Source: an uncultured Lachnospiraceae bacterium
GTDB lineage: Bacteria; Bacillota; Clostridia; Lachnospirales; Lachnospiraceae
Assembly: GCA_910589105.1 (NCBI GenBank)
Contig: CAJUST010000005.1
Span: 1-64,000 of the forward strand
DNA length: 64,000 bases
Direction of reading: 5' to 3'
In this document: one piece after another, positions 18,238 to 26,743 of the stretch
Layout of the letters: each line of letters starts with the position of its first letter
Position numbering within the stretch: the stretch's first letter is position 1
Translations under genes and position numbers: made by a program
Notes under the pieces: model-generated
Databases searched by the model: none
What the model was told of the DNA's origin: nothing
Seen by the model: only the letters and a program-made list of their open reading frames with translations

Positions 18238-19113
18238 ATGGCAGTCAAATTAGGGAGAAATGATAAGTGCTGGTGCAACAGCGGGAAAAAATACAAATCC
18301 TGCCATCAGGCATTTGACGAAAAAATTATACGGTTTAAAGACGCCGGCCATATCGTGCCGGATCACGATATGATAAAAACGCCGGACCAAATTGCCGGAA
18401 TCAAAGAAAGCGCCAAGATTAACATTGCTGTGCTTGATTATATCGGCGAACAGATCAAAGAAGGAATGAGCACAGAAGACATTGACCGGATTGTGCTGGA
18501 AAAAACAACGCGTATGGGAGGATTTCCGGCTCCTCTGGGTTATCAGGGCTTTCCAAAACATTCCTGCACTTCCATTAATAATCAGGTTTGCCATGGGATT
18601 CCCTCTGAAAAAGCCATTCTAAAAGAAGGGGACATTATCAACGTCGACATTTCCACGCGTCTGAACGGATACTACTCGGATTCTTCCAGAATGTTTTGCA
18701 TTGGAAAGGTCAGTCCGGAAAAAGAACGTCTGGTGCGGGTTGCCAAAGAATGCGTCGACGCTGGATTAAAAGAAGTCAAACCATGGAATTTCTTAGGGGA
18801 TATGGGACAGGCGGTGCATGACCACGCATTCTCAAACGGATATACAATCGTGCGGGAAATTGGCGGACACGGCATTGGGCTTGAGTTCCACGAAGATCCA
18901 TGGGTCAGCTACAACAGCCTGCGGGGGACGGAAATGCTGATGGTTCCCGGAATGGTGTTTACGATAGAGCCTATGGTAAATATGGGAAAAGTCGAGATTT
19001 TTATTGACGAAGCAAACGGCTGGACAGCCTATACCGAAGACGGCAAACCTTCCGCCCAATGGGAAGTCCAAGTGCTTGTAACAGAAGACGGATATGAAAT
19101 TATTTCCTATTAA
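18238..19113 (+). CDS. map: Methionine aminopeptidase type I with N-terminal SEC-C zinc motif
   Basis: Removes the initiator methionine from nascent proteins. Residues 1-25 carry a SEC-C metal-binding motif (KCWCNSGKKYKSCH), an extension present in some clostridial MetAPs and thought to help ribosome association. The catalytic pita-bread domain holds the metal ligands: VDISTRLNGYYSDSSRMF (both Asp), GHGIG (His), TIEPMV (Glu) and the final EVQVLVTEDG (Glu). Its 291 residues fit the extended form. The ATG at 18238 follows GAGAGGAA; the upstream in-frame ATG overlaps the previous gene. Confidence 0.95.
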   Translation: MAVKLGRNDKCWCNSGKKYKSCHQAFDEKIIRFKDAGHIVPDHDMIKTPDQIAGIKESAKINIAVLDYIGEQIKEGMSTEDIDRIVLEKTTRMGGFPAPLGYQGFPKHSCTSINNQVCHGIPSEKAILKEGDIINVDISTRLNGYYSDSSRMFCIGKVSPEKERLVRVAKECVDAGLKEVKPWNFLGDMGQAVHDHAFSNGYTIVREIGGHGIGLEFHEDPWVSYNSLRGTEMLMVPGMVFTIEPMVNMGKVEIFIDEANGWTAYTEDGKPSAQWEVQVLVTEDGYEIISY

Positions 19114-19151
19114 TCCTATGAAAGTTAATCTTATGAAAGGAGGCGCAGACA

Positions 19152-19676
19152 ATGAAAAAAATAGAAGAATATGTGCGCAATATACCGGATTTTCCGGAAA
19201 AAGGGATTATTTTCCGCGATGTGACGACAGTTCTGCAAGATGCGCAAGGCTTAAAACTTGCCATTGATTCCATGATTGATTTATTAAAAGATGTGGATTT
19301 TGACGTTGTCGCTGGGACAGAGTCGAGAGGGTTTATATTCGGCGTGCCGATTGCCTACACACTCGGCAAACCATTTGTCCCAATCCGCAAAAAGGGAAAA
19401 CTTCCTTGTGAAACAGTTTCCGCCAAATATGATTTAGAATACGGAAGCGCAGAAATTGAAATGCACAGAGATTCCATTCAGACAGGACAGAAAGTCGTTC
19501 TGATCGATGATTTAATCGCTACCGGAGGCACGATTGAAGCCTGCGCGCAGTTAATTGAAGAACTGGGCGGAAAAGTGGCAAAAATTGTCTTTTTAATGGA
19601 GCTTGCCGGATTAAAAGGCAGAGAGAAACTTACAAAATACGATGTTTCCTCTGTAATTACATACGACGGCAAATAA
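19152..19676 (+). CDS. apt: Adenine phosphoribosyltransferase
   Basis: Salvages adenine to AMP with PRPP. At 174 residues it has normal length. The N-terminus (VRNIPDFPEKGIIFRDVTTV) and the loop AGTESRGFIFGVPIAY are diagnostic of Apt. The PRPP motif is VVLIDDLIATGGTIEA near residue 115-130. AAAGGAGG stands 9 bases before the ATG. It is followed after 19 bases by a purine permease gene, so uptake and salvage are probably co-expressed. Confidence 0.97.
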   Translation: MKKIEEYVRNIPDFPEKGIIFRDVTTVLQDAQGLKLAIDSMIDLLKDVDFDVVAGTESRGFIFGVPIAYTLGKPFVPIRKKGKLPCETVSAKYDLEYGSAEIEMHRDSIQTGQKVVLIDDLIATGGTIEACAQLIEELGGKVAKIVFLMELAGLKGREKLTKYDVSSVITYDGK

Positions 19677-19695
19677 AGAATCAGGAGAGTAAACT

Positions 19696-21063
19696 ATGTT
19701 AGAGAAATTATTTAAAATCAATGAAAACCACACAACCGTCAAAACAGAGGTCGTCGCAGGCATCACAACGTTTATGACGATGGCGTATATTCTGGCAGTC
19801 AACCCAAGTCTTTTGGGCAATGAATTTGGCTCGAATATGGATGCAACCGCCGTATTGATTGCGACCTGTCTGGCTTCCTTTGTCGGTACGATTGCTATGG
19901 CGCTTCTTGCCAATTATCCGTTTGCGCTGGCTCCCGGAATGGGCTTAAACGCATATTTTTCTTTTACCGTCTGCGGCGCAATGGGGTATTCATGGCAGGT
20001 AGCGTTAATGGCAGTTTTCGTGGAAGGCTTGATTTTCATTGTACTGTCGCTTACCAATGTCAGAGAAGCCATTTTTGATGCAATTCCCTCTACCCTAAAA
20101 AAAGGCGTAAGCGCGGGCATCGGCTTGTTTATCGCATTTATCGGGCTTCAGGGCGCGCATATTGTCGTTGCAAACGATTCCACTCTTGTGTCATATGTAG
20201 ACTTCGCAGGCAACTGGAATACGCAGGGCATTTGCGCAGTGTTAGCGTTAATCGGGCTGATGGTGACGACGGTATTGTATATAAAAGGCGTAAAAGGTTC
20301 TATCTTAATTGGAATTGTCGTTACATGGATTTTGGGAATTTTAATGGAAGTCATCGGGGTTTACTCCATCGATGTGGAAAACGGTTTCTACTCCCTAATC
20401 CCAACTATGGGCATGACGGATTTTTCTGCAATAGGAAAAACCTTTGGGCAGTGCTTTTCGGCTGATTTTTCCAATGTCGGGATTTTTAACTTTATCGTAG
20501 TGTTGCTTTCCTTCTTATTTGTCGATATGTTTGACACGATTGGCACTTTAATCGGCGTTTCCTCAAAAGCAGGCATGCTTGATAAAAATGAAAAGCTTCC
20601 AAGAATCAAACCCGCCCTCCTTGCCGACGCGATAGCAACGTCAGTCGGCGCAGTGTTTGGCACGTCAACGACAACGACTTTCGTTGAAAGCTCCGCAGGC
20701 GTGGGCGAAGGCGCGCGGACAGGGCTTGCATCCATTGTAACCGGATTTTTGTTCCTTCTGGCCATCTTCTTTGCTCCGATTTTTACGGCAATTCCGGGCT
20801 TTGCAACGGCTCCGGCCTTGATTTTTGTTGGTTTCCTAATGGTTTCCTCTATTTTACAGGTAAACTTTGACGACGTGGCGGAAGCAGTTCCCGCATATCT
20901 GTGTATGGCAGCTATGCCGCTTGTTTACAGCATTTCAGAAGGAATTGCAATTGGCGTAATCTCTTATGTGATTATTCACGTTGTATGCGGAAAATCCAAA
21001 AAAATCACGCCGTTGATGTATGTCCTGGCGTTATTATTTATTTGTAAATATATCTTTCTTTAA
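19696..21063 (+). CDS. NCS2-family purine permease (AzgA/PbuG type)
   Basis: A 455-residue polytopic membrane protein, probably importing hypoxanthine, guanine or adenine with protons. The AzgA subgroup signatures are visible: N-terminal TEVVAGITTFMTMAYILAVNPSLL, ALAPGMGLNAYFSFTVC, and VDMFDTIGTLIGVSSKAGM with the following GTSTTTTFVESSAGVGEGARTG. A purine substrate is supported by the upstream apt gene; which base is unclear. It ends just before a strong terminator. Confidence 0.92.
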   Translation: MLEKLFKINENHTTVKTEVVAGITTFMTMAYILAVNPSLLGNEFGSNMDATAVLIATCLASFVGTIAMALLANYPFALAPGMGLNAYFSFTVCGAMGYSWQVALMAVFVEGLIFIVLSLTNVREAIFDAIPSTLKKGVSAGIGLFIAFIGLQGAHIVVANDSTLVSYVDFAGNWNTQGICAVLALIGLMVTTVLYIKGVKGSILIGIVVTWILGILMEVIGVYSIDVENGFYSLIPTMGMTDFSAIGKTFGQCFSADFSNVGIFNFIVVLLSFLFVDMFDTIGTLIGVSSKAGMLDKNEKLPRIKPALLADAIATSVGAVFGTSTTTTFVESSAGVGEGARTGLASIVTGFLFLLAIFFAPIFTAIPGFATAPALIFVGFLMVSSILQVNFDDVAEAVPAYLCMAAMPLVYSISEGIAIGVISYVIIHVVCGKSKKITPLMYVLALLFICKYIFL

Positions 21064-21133
21064 TAATCCGCTTTACTTGCCTAAATCATGTATGGGCAAA
21101 TGCGGTTATTCATCTTAATCATCTGCCTTACCC

Positions 21134-21176
21134 AAAATGACAGTTTTCAGAGCGATCTGTAAACTGTCATTTTTTA
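21134..21176 (+). terminator. Rho-independent terminator of the map-apt-permease region
   Basis: Stem AAATGACAGTTT.CAG (21135-21150) pairs with CTGTAAACTGTCATTT (21157-21172) and runs into T residues. Confidence 0.85.
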
Positions 21177-21238
21177 TGCCGTTTTCTAGCGCCGTTCCTT
21201 TTTTTTCGCATATGCTAGAAAAAAAGAAAGGCGTAAAA

Positions 21239-22135
21239 ATGATCTATTTTATATGGATACTCTGCTGTTTTTGCTGCCTGTTGGCAATATGCCTGATCCG
21301 GCGGCGGGAACGTTGCAAAAGAAAAGTGCGGCAAATGCCACAAAACATCAAAACGCTTCTTCTAAATGAACTGATCGAGCCATATGGGTTTCTCTATGAG
21401 CCGGATCAGGATATTTTTGTCAGCCAGATTGACGCATGGCAACGGAAAGAAGGCTACGAAGCGCTATTTGACAATCTTGCCGTAAATTTTAATATGGTGA
21501 TGGATCTTTGTCCCGTCTACTTTGATTACCGTGGCAAAACATGGCTGATTGAATTTTGGAAAGGGCAATACGGGATTAACACAGGCGCAGAAGTCGGCGT
21601 TTACCATACAAACCGCCTGATTCCCAAAAAACAAAGGAGAAAGGTACACTATAATGCCGTTTCCGACGAGGAAATGCCACAAATCGGAATGCGCCTAGAG
21701 CGGCGGGGAGAAAAATTTTTCTGCCTGAAAAAATTCCACTGGTGGCTTGCGGCATTTTGTATGGGGACATTCAGCCAGCCAAAAGAACTTGTCCTCTATG
21801 TATCAATTACATTTTCCGACTGTGAAGCGGCTCAGGCATTTGGAGAAGGATTGCAGGAAGCCGGATTCCTGCCCTGCCAATACAAAACGCGCGGCAGGCG
21901 CGTGACGGTCGTATTTGACGCCCCTACAGGCCAAAAGCTTTCAAAATGCGCAATAATACATCGGAAACTCGTTCAGAAATGTAATCAATTTTACTGTTGG
22001 CTATACCGCTTTGCCACACGGCCATTTTGTACAACTGTGGACAGAATGCTGTTTTTATATGAACAGCTTCCATGGTGTTTCCGGCGTATGTTACGGCTTC
22101 ACTCTTTTGGAAGAAAAGCGCGGGTGAAGAAATGA
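21239..22135 (+). CDS. DUF4474 domain protein, membrane anchored
   Basis: A 298-residue protein of unknown function. One hydrophobic segment at residues 2-19 contains a cluster of cysteines (WILCCFCCLLAICL) and is followed by Arg/Lys, so the body probably faces the cytoplasm. The DUF4474 core is recognisable in YGFLYEPDQDIFVSQIDAWQ, CPVYFDYRGKTWLIEFWKGQ and GINTGAEVGVYH. The ATG at 21239 follows GAAAGGCG; the earlier in-frame ATG at 21137 lies inside the terminator stem. Its stop overlaps the start of the phosphoesterase gene (ATGA), indicating translational coupling. Confidence 0.82.
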   Translation: MIYFIWILCCFCCLLAICLIRRRERCKRKVRQMPQNIKTLLLNELIEPYGFLYEPDQDIFVSQIDAWQRKEGYEALFDNLAVNFNMVMDLCPVYFDYRGKTWLIEFWKGQYGINTGAEVGVYHTNRLIPKKQRRKVHYNAVSDEEMPQIGMRLERRGEKFFCLKKFHWWLAAFCMGTFSQPKELVLYVSITFSDCEAAQAFGEGLQEAGFLPCQYKTRGRRVTVVFDAPTGQKLSKCAIIHRKLVQKCNQFYCWLYRFATRPFCTTVDRMLFLYEQLPWCFRRMLRLHSFGRKARVKK

Positions 22136-22926
22136 GTTCAGAAAAACGAATTGACAAAGCCATTAAAAACGGCATTGTCCTGCCGCTTTGCAAATGCAGC
22201 CGCTATGTCGCCTTTTCAGACTGCCATAGGGGAACCGGAAATATGTCGGATAATTTCCTGCGGAACCAGCACTTATACTTTGCCGCATTAGAGCATTATT
22301 ATTCAGAAGGATTTTTCTATCTGGAACTTGGAGACGGAGAAGAACTCTGGGAAAACCGCTGTTTCGGACAAATTCAGGAGTGCCACAACAACGTCTACCG
22401 GAAATTCGAATGTTTCCGCCAGCGTGGCAGGTTCTGCAAACTGTTTGGGAATCATGATATGGAGCTGAAAAAAGAATTGCCGGAGAGCATTATTTTGAAA
22501 AACCAAGAAGGCGGAAGGGATATTTGCATGATACACGGCCATCAGGCAGATTTTTTTAATTCCGTCTGCTGGAGACTTTCCCGTTTTCTTGTGCGTTATC
22601 TCTGGAAACCGTTAGAGCAATTTGGCGTAAATGACCCGACAAGCGCGGCCCGCAACTATAAAAAAGTCCAAAAGTATGAACTGGCAATGGTCGAAGCGGC
22701 AGAGAAAAAAAATATCTATCTGTTTGCCGGACATTCCCACCGTCCACATCTCGTAAACGGGGCATTATATGTCAATACGGGAAGCTGTGTGCACCCATGG
22801 GGCATTACGGCAATCGAGATAGAACATATGAAGATGAATTTAGTGAAATGGTTTATGGGGACAAAAAAAGACGGAACGCTCTATGTCCAGCGGGAAGTAT
22901 TAGAAGAAGGAGCGCCAATTCTTTAA
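22132..22926 (+). CDS. Calcineurin-like metallophosphoesterase
   Basis: A 264-residue predicted two-metal phosphoesterase. The motifs are in order: FSDCHRG (metal-binding Asp and His), ELGDGEELW (GDxxE), FGNHDMEL (GNHD), MIHGHQADFF and FAGHSHRP. Overall it resembles UDP-2,3-diacylglucosamine pyrophosphatase-like or stand-alone phosphoesterases, but the substrate cannot be assigned. Its start (22132) overlaps the DUF4474 stop by four bases, so both are one operon; the DUF4474 protein is a candidate partner. Confidence 0.85.
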   Translation: MSSEKRIDKAIKNGIVLPLCKCSRYVAFSDCHRGTGNMSDNFLRNQHLYFAALEHYYSEGFFYLELGDGEELWENRCFGQIQECHNNVYRKFECFRQRGRFCKLFGNHDMELKKELPESIILKNQEGGRDICMIHGHQADFFNSVCWRLSRFLVRYLWKPLEQFGVNDPTSAARNYKKVQKYELAMVEAAEKKNIYLFAGHSHRPHLVNGALYVNTGSCVHPWGITAIEIEHMKMNLVKWFMGTKKDGTLYVQREVLEEGAPIL

Positions 22927-22981
22927 AATACCTCTTTACGCAGAAGGAATCCTGTACTATAATAAGAAAGAGCCGACAAAA

Positions 22982-23053
22982 CAGACCATCTTCCATGCAG
23001 ACTTACCCACGCTCTTAAAAGCTTACGGCAGTCTCTATTGGAAGATGGTTCTG
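22982..23053. repeat. Nested hairpin related to the 13257-13391 element
   Basis: Outer arms CAGACCATCTTCCA (22982-22995) and TGGAAGATGGTTCTG (23039-23053) are complementary apart from one inserted base. Inside, GCAGACT pairs with AGTCTC, around GCTCTTAAAAGC. The order CCAtgCAGAC...CACGCTC...GTCTctATTGGA matches the element at 13257, where the same places read CCAttCAGAC, CACGCT and GTCTtcATTGGA. It sits between two convergent genes. Confidence 0.7.
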
Positions 23054-23069
23054 CTTATGCCTTGGAACA

Positions 23070-23537
23070 TTATGCCATAGAGTTTGCCTGTTTGTACTTA
23101 TAGATCATTTCAGCATGTTCCTGTTCTTCCGTCTGGATATGGTTTAAAAGCTTACGCACTTCGCTGTTGCCAAACTGAAATACATTCGTGTTGTAGTCAG
23201 AAGACACCATTTTTTCATTCCCGATGCTGTCAGAGCAAAGAAGGGCGTCATGTTGTTTATCCTTCTGGTCTGCGCCTGCGCCATAAGCCGCTTTAGGCTG
23301 GTAACTGCTTGCTTTGGAAGCCGCTGAATCCGCAGATTTGTAGGAAGGCATATCCCCGTCAATCAACTGTCCCAAAAAGTGATAATGATCCTGTTCATCT
23401 TTGGCAATCTGTGTAAATAAGTCTTTCAGACAGCCGTCTTTCGCAGCGCTTGCGCACAAATTATAGTGTTCCATGCAGACTTTTTCCTGTGTTTGCAAAT
23501 CTTTTAAAATCGTGTTCTCTTTTTCTGATAAAATCAT
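23070..23537 (-). CDS. CotF-like spore coat protein (ferritin-like helical)
   Basis: A 155-residue protein of the CotF-related family. Two helical blocks carry ferritin-like Glu/His patterns: EKVCMEHYNLCASAAKDGCL with IAKDEQDHYHFLGQL near the N-terminus and LLNHIQTEEQEHAEMIYKY at the C-terminus. They are separated by a Ser/Ala/Lys-rich linker and a block with LLCSDSIGNEKMVSSDYN that is typical of these coat proteins. The ribosome site AAAGGAG lies before the ATG. It supports a sporulating host; actual coat location is inferred from family. Confidence 0.8.
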   Translation of the reverse strand: MILSEKENTILKDLQTQEKVCMEHYNLCASAAKDGCLKDLFTQIAKDEQDHYHFLGQLIDGDMPSYKSADSAASKASSYQPKAAYGAGADQKDKQHDALLCSDSIGNEKMVSSDYNTNVFQFGNSEVRKLLNHIQTEEQEHAEMIYKYKQANSMA

Positions 23538-23624
23538 AGCAATCTCCTTTTATAAAACCATATTTTTTGGATTCGCTAACAGTATCTGTTTTTTTTACAT
23601 GAAATATTCACACGTTGGAGGATT

Positions 23625-25457
23625 ATGTTGGATAAACATCAAATTTTAAAAAAATACTTTGGATACGATTCCTTTCGGGAAGGGCAAGAAGGCATTATCG
23701 ATGCGCTGATTGCCGGACGCGACGCCTTTGGCATTATGCCGACAGGCGCCGGAAAATCTCTCTGCTACCAGATTCCCGCACTAATTATGGAAGGAATCAC
23801 GATTGTCGTTTCCCCGCTGATTTCCCTGATGAAAGATCAGGTCGGAACCTTAAACCAAGCCGGAGTCCACGCCGCATTTTTTAACAGCTCCCTAAGCCAT
23901 GCCCAGTACAAAAAAGCGCTGGAACTTGCCAAAAGCGGGAGATACAAAATTATCTACGTCGCGCCGGAACGTTTGCTTTTAGAAGAATTTACAGAATTTG
24001 CGTTACAAGCAGATATATCTATGGTAACTGTAGACGAAGCGCACTGCGTTTCCCAATGGGGACAGGATTTCCGCCCCAGTTATCTAAAAATAACTGAATT
24101 TATCAGCCTGCTGCCCCGCCGCCCCGTTGTCAGCGCATTTACCGCAACTGCGACTAACGAGGTGAAAGAAGACATCTTGGCCGCCCTTGATTTAAAGCAG
24201 CCGGAAATGATTACGACCGGATTTGACCGGAAAAACCTCTTTTACAAAGTCAATGCAAACAAAGATAAATTCGCCGAAGTCATGGAGTATCTGACCGAAC
24301 ACCCTACCGAAAGCGGAATTATCTACTGTTCCACTAGAAAAACCGTGGAAGAAGTCTGCCGAAAACTGCAAAACCGCGGCATCCCCGCGACTCGGTACCA
24401 TGCCGGCTTATCCGATCTGGAACGGCAAAAAAACCAAGACGACTTCCTGTACGACGCAGCCCCTGTCATGGTAGCGACAAATGCGTTCGGCATGGGAATC
24501 GACAAATCAAATGTCCGGTTCGTGATTCATTACAATATGCCCAAAAACATTGAAAGCTACTATCAGGAAGCCGGAAGGGCGGGACGGGACGGGGAAGAAG
24601 CGAACTGCATCTTACTTTACGCCCCGCAAGATGTGGCGCTCAACCAATTTCTAATTGATCAGGAAGTGGAAAATGAAGCTCTGACCGCAGAAGATATGCA
24701 GTTTGTAAAAGAGCGGGATCGCGAACGCCTAAAACAAATGACATTTTACTGCACGACAAACGAATGCCTCAGAGATTTCGTACTACGCTACTTTGGGGAA
24801 TATACCAGCAATTATTGCGGAAAGTGCTCCAACTGCCTGACAGAATTTGTCGATATTGACGTAACGGCAATTACGCAGGCAATTCTCGCCTGTGTGAAAT
24901 CCAGCGGCCAGCGGTTTGGCATGACTGTTATCACAGACACATTGCGCGGCAGCCAATCCATGAAGCTCAAACAAAACCGAATGTCCGAAAACCCCTGTTT
25001 TGGCAAGCTATCCGATACGCCCGTTTTCCGCATCCGGCAAGTAATGCAGTTTTTACAGTTAGAAGGCTATATCCTAGTCACTGACGACCAATACCCCGTC
25101 GTAAAACTAACGGAAAAATCCAAAGAAGCATTTGAAAACACCCCCATACGAATGAAAGCCGCAAAAGAGAAGGAACATAAAAAAAGCTCCTTGGGGCAGG
25201 ATAAAAAACAGAAGAAAGACGGAATTACGCTTCTTGAAACGGATTATCCGCTGTTCGAAAAACTCCGGAAACTTCGTATGGAAATCGCAAAAGCGGAGCA
25301 TGTGCCGCCATATATCGTGTTTAGCGATAAATCTTTAAAAGATATGTCGGCAAAAAAACCGAAAAACAAAAAAGAATTTTTAGAAGTTAATGGAGTAGGA
25401 GAAAATAAATGTGAAAAATATGGTGAAAAATTCCTAACAGTTATTTTAGAAGAATAA
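23625..25457 (+). CDS. recQ: ATP-dependent DNA helicase RecQ
   Basis: A 610-residue superfamily 2 3'-5' helicase for recombination and fork repair. Walker A is MPTGAGKSLCYQIP near residue 40, the DEAH box VDEAHCVSQWGQDFRP, then SAFTATAT and, in motif VI, QEAGRAGRDGE. The RecQ zinc-binding cysteines occur in the segment ending YCGKCSNCL. A winged helix follows. The HRDC domain is at the end (VPPYIVFSDKSLKDM, VNGVGENKCEKYG). GGAGG precedes the start. Somewhat shorter than long RecQ, consistent with the single-HRDC class. Confidence 0.96.
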   Translation: MLDKHQILKKYFGYDSFREGQEGIIDALIAGRDAFGIMPTGAGKSLCYQIPALIMEGITIVVSPLISLMKDQVGTLNQAGVHAAFFNSSLSHAQYKKALELAKSGRYKIIYVAPERLLLEEFTEFALQADISMVTVDEAHCVSQWGQDFRPSYLKITEFISLLPRRPVVSAFTATATNEVKEDILAALDLKQPEMITTGFDRKNLFYKVNANKDKFAEVMEYLTEHPTESGIIYCSTRKTVEEVCRKLQNRGIPATRYHAGLSDLERQKNQDDFLYDAAPVMVATNAFGMGIDKSNVRFVIHYNMPKNIESYYQEAGRAGRDGEEANCILLYAPQDVALNQFLIDQEVENEALTAEDMQFVKERDRERLKQMTFYCTTNECLRDFVLRYFGEYTSNYCGKCSNCLTEFVDIDVTAITQAILACVKSSGQRFGMTVITDTLRGSQSMKLKQNRMSENPCFGKLSDTPVFRIRQVMQFLQLEGYILVTDDQYPVVKLTEKSKEAFENTPIRMKAAKEKEHKKSSLGQDKKQKKDGITLLETDYPLFEKLRKLRMEIAKAEHVPPYIVFSDKSLKDMSAKKPKNKKEFLEVNGVGENKCEKYGEKFLTVILEE

Positions 25458-25495
25458 CGGGCAGGATAAAAAACGTGGAACACACACAGGAAAAA

Positions 25496-25525
25496 TCCCT
25501 GTAACACGTCTATCTGCTACAGGGA
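25496..25525. other. Small hairpin upstream of a short ORF
   Basis: Perfect 8-bp stem TCCCTGTA (25496-25503) with TACAGGGA (25518-25525). No T run follows on the plus strand; TTTTT follows on the minus strand, where no gene would use it. It lies just before the ribosome site of the 49-residue ORF and could affect its translation. Confidence 0.4.
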
Positions 25526-25538
25526 AAAGGAGAAAAGT

Positions 25539-25688
25539 ATGAAATACAAATTTATGAAAACCCTTTCGGGATTGCTTTTTGTTGGAGCCGACCAAACCCC
25601 GCAGGACTTTACAACTCCTTTTGTTTATAAATACAGTATACTTGGTAAATGTGTTCTTAGTTTGAATAAATTTGGAAATTTTCTTTAA
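25539..25688 (+). CDS. Possible 49-residue small protein
   Basis: An open frame in the 281-base gap between recQ and the aldo/keto reductase gene. It has a good ribosome site (AAAGGAG, 5 bases before ATG). The product begins MKYKFMKTLSGLLFVGADQ and ends LNKFGNFL, with two short hydrophobic stretches and one Cys. No family is recognised. It could be a real small protein, a leader peptide or chance. Confidence 0.35.
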   Translation: MKYKFMKTLSGLLFVGADQTPQDFTTPFVYKYSILGKCVLSLNKFGNFL

Positions 25689-25738
25689 TATTCTAAATAA
25701 AATATGAAATCTTAAACGATGAGAAGGAGGAAATTAAC

Positions 25739-26743
25739 ATGTATCAGGCAAATGAAAACAGATATTCACAAATGCAGTACCGACGGTGTGGAAAAAGTGG
25801 ATTAAAACTTCCCGCAGTGTCTATGGGGCTATGGCATAATTTTGGCTCTAACGCTGATTTCGACAGTATGAAAGATCTTTGCGTCACTGCATTTGATTCC
25901 GGAATTACGCACTTTGACCTTGCCAATAACTACGGCCCCATAAATGGAGCGGCAGAGGAAAATTTCGGGCGGATTTTAGACTGGGGGCTTCGCCGCTATC
26001 GGGACGAGCTTCTTATTTCTACAAAAGCGGGACATGAAATGTGGCCGGGTCCTTACGGGGACTGGGGTTCCAAAAAATATCTGGTCGCAAGCTTAAACCA
26101 AAGCTTAAAACGTATGGGGCTGGAATATGTCGATATTTTTTATCATCACAGGCCAGATCCAAATACGCCTTTAGAAGAAACGTTACTGGCGCTGGACGGC
26201 ATTGTCAAAAGCGGAAAGGCGCTTTATGTCGGGCTTTCCAAATACAATAAAGAACAGACAGCCGCCGCCATGGAAATCTTTCGGGAACTGAAAACGCCTT
26301 TTATTATCCATCAAAGCCGTTATTCCCTGTTTGAACGGAGTATAGAAGAAAACGGCCTAAAACAGTTTGCCGCTGAAAATGGATGCGGCATCATCGCATT
26401 TTGCCCGTTAGCCCAAGGGCTTTTAACAGACAAGTATCTGCATGGGATACCGGAAGAAAGCCGCATGAAAAAAGATGGGAGATTTTTAAAAGAAAGCGCC
26501 CTTACTAAAGAAAAATTACATCAGATACGGGCGCTAAATGAACTTGCCGCACAGCGGGGACAGACGCTTGCGCAGATGGCGCTTTCATGGATTCTCCGAG
26601 ATGGGGAAGTCACTTCCGTCCTCGCTGGCGCTTCAAAGCCAAAACAGCTTTTAGACAATGTAAAAATTGCTGGATGCACAGAATTTTCAGATGAAGAACT
26701 GAAAAAAATTGATTCCATTACTTTGGAGACACACGTTTCGTAA
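25739..26743 (+). CDS. Aldo/keto reductase, YghZ/Gpr-like
   Basis: A 334-residue NADPH-dependent oxidoreductase. Family signatures: the N-terminal YRRCGKSGLKLPAVSMGLW, catalytic tetrad residues in HFDLANNYGP (Asp, Tyr), STKAG (Lys) and FYHHRPDPNTP (His), and WPGPYGDWGSKKYLVASL, typical of L-glyceraldehyde 3-phosphate reductase YghZ. The end (VTSVLAGASKPKQLLDNV) is the cofactor-binding region. AAGGAGG precedes the ATG. Substrate is unproven. The 3' end overlaps convergent trkH by 26 bases. Confidence 0.92.
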   Translation: MYQANENRYSQMQYRRCGKSGLKLPAVSMGLWHNFGSNADFDSMKDLCVTAFDSGITHFDLANNYGPINGAAEENFGRILDWGLRRYRDELLISTKAGHEMWPGPYGDWGSKKYLVASLNQSLKRMGLEYVDIFYHHRPDPNTPLEETLLALDGIVKSGKALYVGLSKYNKEQTAAAMEIFRELKTPFIIHQSRYSLFERSIEENGLKQFAAENGCGIIAFCPLAQGLLTDKYLHGIPEESRMKKDGRFLKESALTKEKLHQIRALNELAAQRGQTLAQMALSWILRDGEVTSVLAGASKPKQLLDNVKIAGCTEFSDEELKKIDSITLETHVS

